Assembly (NCBI GenBank): GCA_937884015.1
Contig: CALGBV010000248.1
Location: 1-9,238 of the forward strand
From: an uncultured Bacteroidales bacterium
Lineage (GTDB): Bacteria; Bacteroidota; Bacteroidia; Bacteroidales; F082
Direction: 5' to 3'
Length of the DNA stretch: 9,238 nucleotides
Made by a program: the position numbers and the translations under genes. Of the stretch, positions 5,075 to 9,238 are shown one piece after another. Within the stretch, counting starts at the first letter, position 1, and each line of letters opens with the position of its first letter. The notes beneath the pieces were generated by a model. The model saw nothing but the letters and a program-made list of their open reading frames with translations. It had not been told where the DNA came from and did not search any database.

Positions 5075-7903
5075 TCATTCAACGCTTACGCGTCTCACAC
5101 AAGTGCCGTTATCATTGGAAATGCGGACGATGAAGATGCCGTTGCCAAACTGTGCCATGTCGAGCGTCATGCTGTCGCTGTTGGAAGCAGCATCGTAAAA
5201 CATCTGTCCAAGGATATTTGATATTGTGACATGCTGCAAGTTATTGGCTTCAATGGTTATATTGCCTTTTGTCGGGTTGGGGTAGACTTTGGCATCAACG
5301 CTGTTTTCGGCAACGTCGGAAAACTTCACTTCAACGGTAATTACAGCTTGTGCTTCGCAGCCGTCGTTGTTGTAGCCTGTCACGGTGTAGGTGGTTGTTT
5401 GGGTAGGCGAAACGGTGATGGATGCCGTCGTTTCGCCTGTCGACCAAAGGTAGCTGTCTGCGCCGTTGGCAGTCAGTGTGGTGCTTTCGCCATAATTGAT
5501 TTGTGTGCTGCCTGAAATCGTGACTTCCATTGAGGAAGAATTGAAAGTCAGATTCAGACCGACGATGCTGTCGCAGAAGGCAGTCTCGTAAGCCGTTGTG
5601 TAATAGCCTGGTTCTGTGAGAATCGTGCCATTGAAATTGTAGGTGCTGCCGCAAGTGGTGTGGTCAATCACGTTGAGCGGCGAACAACTTTCGTAAGCGC
5701 CTATTTCTATGCGTCCGTTTTGGATGCGGAAATTGACGAAAAGGTCTTTTTCGCCTAAACCTGTGGTGTTTGGCTTGCCGGCATTGAGGCAGATGCTACG
5801 TGGCATGAGACTCCAGTCGGCATCGTGATATTCGGCACCTGCGCCTTCGGCGGGTTGTGCGAAACGGACGAAATTATCTGGCGTTTCACCTTCGTATTCA
5901 GCGGACAAAACTATCATGTTTTCGCCTTCATAATTGCCTTGAACGGCGCAATAGTCGGCTTTCATTTCACCGTCAATCTGATTGTCGGTGCCGTTGGCTT
6001 TGTTGCCCCAAACGATGCAGTTCGTGTATCTGCTGTAACGGTTTTCGCAGAAAATGCCGCCCGACGATTCAATGGCATTGTTCATCACGAAATTGCAGTT
6101 TGTGACCGTCATTTTACCACGGGCATACATGCCGGCGCCGTTTTTTGCGGTGTTGTTGCTGATGATGCAGCCTTTCAAAGTGGGTTCGGCATTGTTGTAG
6201 ATATACAAACCGCCGCCCTTGGTGGAAGCCGAGTTGTTGCAAATGATGCAGTTGGAGAAAACGGTTCCGTAACGATCGCAGACGCCAGCACCTATTGAAG
6301 TGGTGTTGTTGGTGATGGTGCAGTTCGAAATGATGACTTTGCTATTGCCAGAAGCCGCATTGATGTAGATGCCACCGCCGTAAATGTCAGCGTGATTGTT
6401 GTCGATGGTGCAATTGGAAAGGGTGATATAATCATTAAGATAAACGCCTGCTCCTGAACCCGTTGCGCCATTGGTGATGGTGAAACCGTCCCAAATGGCG
6501 GCTGTTCCGGCATTGAAAGCGGAGGCTTGGTTCAAGACGCGTTTCGCGTTCTGGCCATCGAGGATGGAAGCGTTGTTGACGAAATCGCGTTGCGAGAGGT
6601 CGTAGTCGGGGGTTTCGTCGCCGTTGAAACTGCCGTAGATGCGGTTGCCGTAGGTGATGCTGAAGGCATTTTCGGGGTCGGTGTCATCACCGTAGTAGGT
6701 GCCTTTCTTGGCCCAGATTCTTACTCCGTCGATGCTGCGCGCATTGGCGAAATGCAATTCCGAGGTGGCGTTTTCCCATGAAGAACCGTCGCCTTGTCCG
6801 TCGGGACTGACATAAATGATTCCGTTTTCATCGCTGTTGATGACCATTGGCCTGATGTTGACGACCATAGCCTGACTGTTGGTCCAGCCGTTCACATCGT
6901 AAAGCGAATAATAGCCGTTGCTGTAGCCGCTCCAACCCCAGTTGAAATGGTAGTAGTCGCTGGCATTGTAGCCATCAAGGACAAAGGCATGGCCAGCGCT
7001 GCTGTTGGCTCCGGAATAATAAATGGGACGGGCATTGTCGAGTTCGTTGCGCACCATGTCGCGCCATTCTTCGAACTCGTATTTTGAACGCTCTCTGTAG
7101 GTTGCGCTGCAATAACCGAAATAACTGCGCAAGGCGGTTTCCACATCTTTCGACTGTGCGCCGCTGCCGCTCGGACTGTAATTCATGTTGACGCTCACGC
7201 CGCAATGGTACATCAGCGTGGCGATAGCGTCGTTGTGCGAAAAGATTTCGTCGGGCATGTTGTCCCAATCGTAGGCGGTTTCGTTGAAATTGGCCGTTTG
7301 CTGGCCGTAAGTGTTATGATGATAGGAATGTGTGCCATAGCCTTGCTTCGGGTGGTTGTGGTATTTCATCACCTGGGCCATGGCGCACGCCACGCAGCCC
7401 GCATACACGCGGTTGCAAGGCCCGCCCCAGGCCGTCGGGCAATATTCGTTGTAGTAGCAGTCTTGGTTCCAAAGTGTGTGAACCAACGGATTGACACCTT
7501 TATTGTTAATGAGAAGTCTACCATTCTCAAAATCGTTCCACTGCTGCTTGATGAAATCGGGCGTCAGTTCGGGATGTTCATCGGCATAACGGCTCATTTC
7601 CTCGTATTGCTCCATCCACCATTTGATGTTTTCGGACGCATCGTCGAGGCTTGGGAATATGGAGTTGTCGGAATAGGCGAGGATAGGAGGCAGGTTTTTG
7701 CTGTTGGAGGTTATGATGAAACCTTGATTGTCGATGTTGTAAATTGAAAAGGCATTGCCTGCAATAGTTTGAATTTCATTTGCTTGCAGTTGTAAGTTGC
7801 TTTTTGCGAAGGCTTGAACTGATTGCTTGTTGTCGGTTCTGTTTTGTGCCTGGATGGAAATGGCTGCCAAAACCAGAAAAAGAAATAAAAATGTCCGTTT
7901 CAT
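5075..7903 (-). CDS. Multidomain C10 family cysteine protease (streptopain/PrtT-like) with beta-helix and T9SS tail
   Basis: The ATG at 7903 is preferred over a TTG at 7927 because it begins a signal peptide (KRTFLFLFLVLAAISIQAQ) and because 7925-7932 is the promoter -7 element. The product has 942 residues. Residues 21-135 look like a Spi/propeptide domain. Residues 140-350 form the peptidase C10 domain: catalytic Cys170 in AGCVACAMAQVMKYH, His305 in SAGHAFVLDGY, and FNWGWSGYSNGYYSLYDVN. From about 360 to 735 runs a right-handed beta-helix with Cys/Asn ladder repeats (SNCTIDNN, SNCTITNN, SNCIICNNSA, KGCIISNNTA, TNCNFVMNN). Residues 744-787 match the small CDSIVGLNLTF domain common in Bacteroidota exoproteins, and 788-859 an Ig/PKD-like domain (YLWSTGETTASITVSP). 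Residues 865-942 are a type A T9SS tail (VYPNPTKGNITI, ISNILGQM). C10 enzymes are secreted as zymogens and cleave host proteins. It is the first gene of a probable operon with the adhesin. Confidence 0.92.
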   Translation of the reverse strand: MKRTFLFLFLVLAAISIQAQNRTDNKQSVQAFAKSNLQLQANEIQTIAGNAFSIYNIDNQGFIITSNSKNLPPILAYSDNSIFPSLDDASENIKWWMEQYEEMSRYADEHPELTPDFIKQQWNDFENGRLLINNKGVNPLVHTLWNQDCYYNEYCPTAWGGPCNRVYAGCVACAMAQVMKYHNHPKQGYGTHSYHHNTYGQQTANFNETAYDWDNMPDEIFSHNDAIATLMYHCGVSVNMNYSPSGSGAQSKDVETALRSYFGYCSATYRERSKYEFEEWRDMVRNELDNARPIYYSGANSSAGHAFVLDGYNASDYYHFNWGWSGYSNGYYSLYDVNGWTNSQAMVVNIRPMVINSDENGIIYVSPDGQGDGSSWENATSELHFANARSIDGVRIWAKKGTYYGDDTDPENAFSITYGNRIYGSFNGDETPDYDLSQRDFVNNASILDGQNAKRVLNQASAFNAGTAAIWDGFTITNGATGSGAGVYLNDYITLSNCTIDNNHADIYGGGIYINAASGNSKVIISNCTITNNTTSIGAGVCDRYGTVFSNCIICNNSASTKGGGLYIYNNAEPTLKGCIISNNTAKNGAGMYARGKMTVTNCNFVMNNAIESSGGIFCENRYSRYTNCIVWGNKANGTDNQIDGEMKADYCAVQGNYEGENMIVLSAEYEGETPDNFVRFAQPAEGAGAEYHDADWSLMPRSICLNAGKPNTTGLGEKDLFVNFRIQNGRIEIGAYESCSPLNVIDHTTCGSTYNFNGTILTEPGYYTTAYETAFCDSIVGLNLTFNSSSMEVTISGSTQINYGESTTLTANGADSYLWSTGETTASITVSPTQTTTYTVTGYNNDGCEAQAVITVEVKFSDVAENSVDAKVYPNPTKGNITIEANNLQHVTISNILGQMFYDAASNSDSMTLDMAQFGNGIFIVRISNDNGTCVRRVSVE

Positions 7904-7924
7904 TAGTGTTGTGATTTTGTGCTG

Positions 7925-7958
7925 CAAATGTAGTTTAAAATCTGACTTGAAAACGTTT
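7925..7958 (-). promoter_or_regulatory. Promoter of the protease-adhesin operon
   Basis: Read on the minus strand, TACATTTG (7932 to 7925) fits the Bacteroidota -7 consensus TAnnTTTG. A TTTT at 7953-7950 is a weak -33 candidate, 17 bases away. Transcription would begin near 7918, giving a leader of about 15 bases before the ATG at 7903. Confidence 0.6.
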
Positions 7959-7984
7959 ACGTATCGAAAAAAGTTGTACTTTTG
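7951..7984 (+). promoter_or_regulatory. Promoter of thrS
   Basis: TACTTTTG at 7977-7984 fits the -7 consensus TAnnTTTG and is followed by CAGC, as on the opposite promoter. GTTTA at 7955-7959 is the -33 candidate, about 17 bases upstream. Transcription would begin near 7991, leaving a leader of roughly 23 bases. That is too short for a T-box or an E. coli-type thrS translational operator. Confidence 0.6.
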
Positions 7985-8013
7985 CAGCCGTTTTCAAAAC
8001 AGGTATACCTATT

Positions 8014-9238
8014 ATGATTAATATAACATTTCCTGACAAGAGCGTCAGACAGTACGAAGCAGGCGTTTCGCCATTAGACATCGCTAAGAGCATTAGCGAA
8101 GGCTTGGCTCGCAACGTGTTGACAGCCAGCGTGAATGGTAAGAAATGGGACGCAACCCGCGCCATCAACGAAGATGCTGAAATCCAACTCTTTACTTGGG
8201 ATGACCCTGAAGGTAAAGCCGCTATGTGGCACTCATCAGCCCACTTGATGGCTGCTGCTATCGAGCAATTATATAAAGGTGTGAAATTCGGCATCGGCCC
8301 TTCAATCGATAATGGTTTCTATTATGACATCGATACCGGCGACATCACTTTGACTGAAGCCGACCTCGTCAACATTGAAAAGAAGATGCTTGAATTGGCA
8401 CGCCAGAAGCAGACCTTTGAACGCATTGACGTTACAAAGGAAGAGGCTTTGAAGCATTTCTCCGACAAAGGCGACGAATATAAGGTGGAACTGATTTCCG
8501 AACTGGAAGACGGCACCATCACCTATTATAAGAATGGCGATTTCACCGACCTTTGCCGCGGACCTCATATCCCGAACACGAGTTTCATTAAGGCTGTGAA
8601 GCTGACCTCACTTGCAGGCGCATACTGGCGTGGCGATGAAAAGCGCAAGCAGTTGACCCGTGTCTACGGTATCACTTTCCCGAAGCAGAAGGAATTGGAT
8701 GAATATCTCGTTCTCCTTGAAGAAGCCAAGAAACGTGACCACCGTAAGCTGGGCCGTGAGTTGGAACTCTTTATGTTCAACGAATTGGTGGGCAAAGGCC
8801 TTCCGATTTGGTTGCCAAAAGGTACCGCATTGCGTCTGCGCTTACAGGATTATCTGACTAAGATTCAGCAGGATTACGGTTACGAACAGGTCATCACTCC
8901 ACATATCGGTGGCAAACAGCTTTATGTGACATCAGGTCACTGGGAGCACTATGGCGCCGACAGTTTCCGCCCAATCACCACTCCAGAAGAAGGCGAAGAA
9001 TACTTGCTGAAGCCGATGAACTGCCCTCATCACTGCCAAATCTTCAAGTGGAAACCGCGTTCATACAAGGATATGCCTGTCCGTATCGCTGAATTCGGTA
9101 CCGTGTACCGTTATGAACAGAGCGGCGAATTGCACGGCTTGACCCGTGTGCGTTCATTCACTCAGGACGATGCTCACATTTTCTGCCGTCCCGACCAGGT
9201 GAAAGACGAGTTCATCCGCGTGATGGAAATCATCGAAA
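8014..9238 (+). CDS. thrS: Threonyl-tRNA synthetase, 5' part (runs off window)
   Basis: The frame from the ATG at 8014 stays open to the last base, giving 408 residues of an enzyme usually near 640-650. It charges tRNA-Thr with threonine in the cytoplasm. Residues 1-61 are the TGS domain (INITFPDKS, then INEDAEIQLFTW). The editing (SAD) domain follows with H73 and H77 in HSSAH and C181/H185 in CRGPH, the metal/editing-site set that clears mis-charged serine. The class II catalytic core begins around 245, with the active-site zinc cysteine C337 in KPMNCPHHCQIFK, motif 2 in VYRYEQSGELHGLTRVRSF (arginine 366), and FTQDDAHIFC. All key residues in view are intact. The start matches the usual N-terminus, and the promoter lies just upstream. 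In many bacteria infC, rpmI and rplT follow; that would be beyond this window. Confidence 0.97.
   Translation, partial: MINITFPDKSVRQYEAGVSPLDIAKSISEGLARNVLTASVNGKKWDATRAINEDAEIQLFTWDDPEGKAAMWHSSAHLMAAAIEQLYKGVKFGIGPSIDNGFYYDIDTGDITLTEADLVNIEKKMLELARQKQTFERIDVTKEEALKHFSDKGDEYKVELISELEDGTITYYKNGDFTDLCRGPHIPNTSFIKAVKLTSLAGAYWRGDEKRKQLTRVYGITFPKQKELDEYLVLLEEAKKRDHRKLGRELELFMFNELVGKGLPIWLPKGTALRLRLQDYLTKIQQDYGYEQVITPHIGGKQLYVTSGHWEHYGADSFRPITTPEEGEEYLLKPMNCPHHCQIFKWKPRSYKDMPVRIAEFGTVYRYEQSGELHGLTRVRSFTQDDAHIFCRPDQVKDEFIRVMEIIE

Larger units (their letters stand above)
7921..7988. promoter_or_regulatory. 68-bp dyad-symmetric divergent promoter region
   Basis: GCTGCAAATGTA (7921-7932) and TACTTTTGCAGC (7977-7988) are inverted repeats matching at 11 of 12 positions. 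An 8-bp palindrome, AAACGTTT (7951-7958), lies exactly at their centre (7954.5). The outer arms contain the two opposite -7 elements, and the palindrome falls where both -33 elements should be. It separates the protease operon from thrS. Confidence 0.6.

Noticed and set aside
5047..5082. TTG start for the adhesin gene overlapping the protease stop
   Set aside because: The ATG at 5046 starts a clean signal peptide; the 12 extra residues would put a polar extension in front of it.
5231..7747. Several plus-strand open frames opposite the protease gene (for example 5825-6298 and 7205-7747)
   Set aside because: They are antisense shadows of the strongly supported C10 protease; none shows a recognisable domain or a promoter.
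7904..7927. TTG start for the C10 protease
   Set aside because: It falls inside the promoter -7 element, and the ATG at 7903 gives a typical signal peptide.
8001..8010. Perfect 10-bp palindrome AGGTATACCT just upstream of the thrS start
   Set aside because: Its AGG could be read as a weak ribosome-binding site or an operator. A single palindrome of this size is not rare in a 110-base spacer, and it has no loop to form an RNA hairpin.
7985..8013. T-box or E. coli-like threonine operator before thrS
   Set aside because: The predicted leader is only about 23 bases, and no stem-loops or specifier region are visible.

Overview
The window comes from a member of the Bacteroidota, most likely the order Bacteroidales. 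Three secreted proteins end in type IX secretion (T9SS, Por) sorting domains. One carries a gingipain-type cleaved-adhesin domain, one is a C10 (streptopain/PrtT-like) protease, and one is a BspA-like leucine-rich-repeat protein. The promoters fit the Bacteroidota -7 consensus TAnnTTTG, and the starts have no clear Shine-Dalgarno sequence. The genus cannot be fixed from the sequence alone.

Layout: positions 1-1061 (+) hold the C-terminal part of a periplasmic or lipoprotein solute-binding protein of the oligopeptide ABC transporter type. Positions 1062-1418 are a gene-free spacer with several small repeats (two inverted repeats, a triplicated 11-mer and a dispersed-repeat-like motif) followed by a promoter. 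Positions 1419-3587 (+) encode a 722-residue BspA-like surface protein whose core is an exactly phased array of fourteen 72-bp units. A strong hairpin terminator at 3617-3650 serves the convergent junction. Positions 3676-5046 (-) and 5075-7903 (-) form a probable two-gene operon. Its first gene encodes a very modular C10 cysteine protease (signal peptide, Spi-like propeptide, protease, right-handed beta-helix, two small adhesive domains, T9SS tail), and its second encodes a gingipain-adhesin-like protein. Positions 7904-8013 are a compact divergent promoter region. Positions 8014-9238 (+) hold the 5' two thirds of thrS, which runs off the window.

Function: the LRR protein, protease and adhesin are all predicted to cross the outer membrane through the T9SS and to remain on the surface or be released. 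The protease/adhesin pair looks like a two-polypeptide counterpart of the protease-adhesin fusions of Porphyromonas (RgpA/Kgp), but with an unrelated protease family. The solute-binding protein could take up peptides, though nothing here ties it to the protease. thrS is housekeeping. It is linked to the protease operon only by an unusually symmetric divergent promoter whose two -33 regions appear to coincide.

No CRISPR array, tRNA, rRNA, transposase or phage gene is visible. The more unusual items are the domain architecture of the protease, the protease/adhesin pairing, the symmetric promoter and the shuffled 72-bp repeat array. None of them by itself shows an entirely new system.
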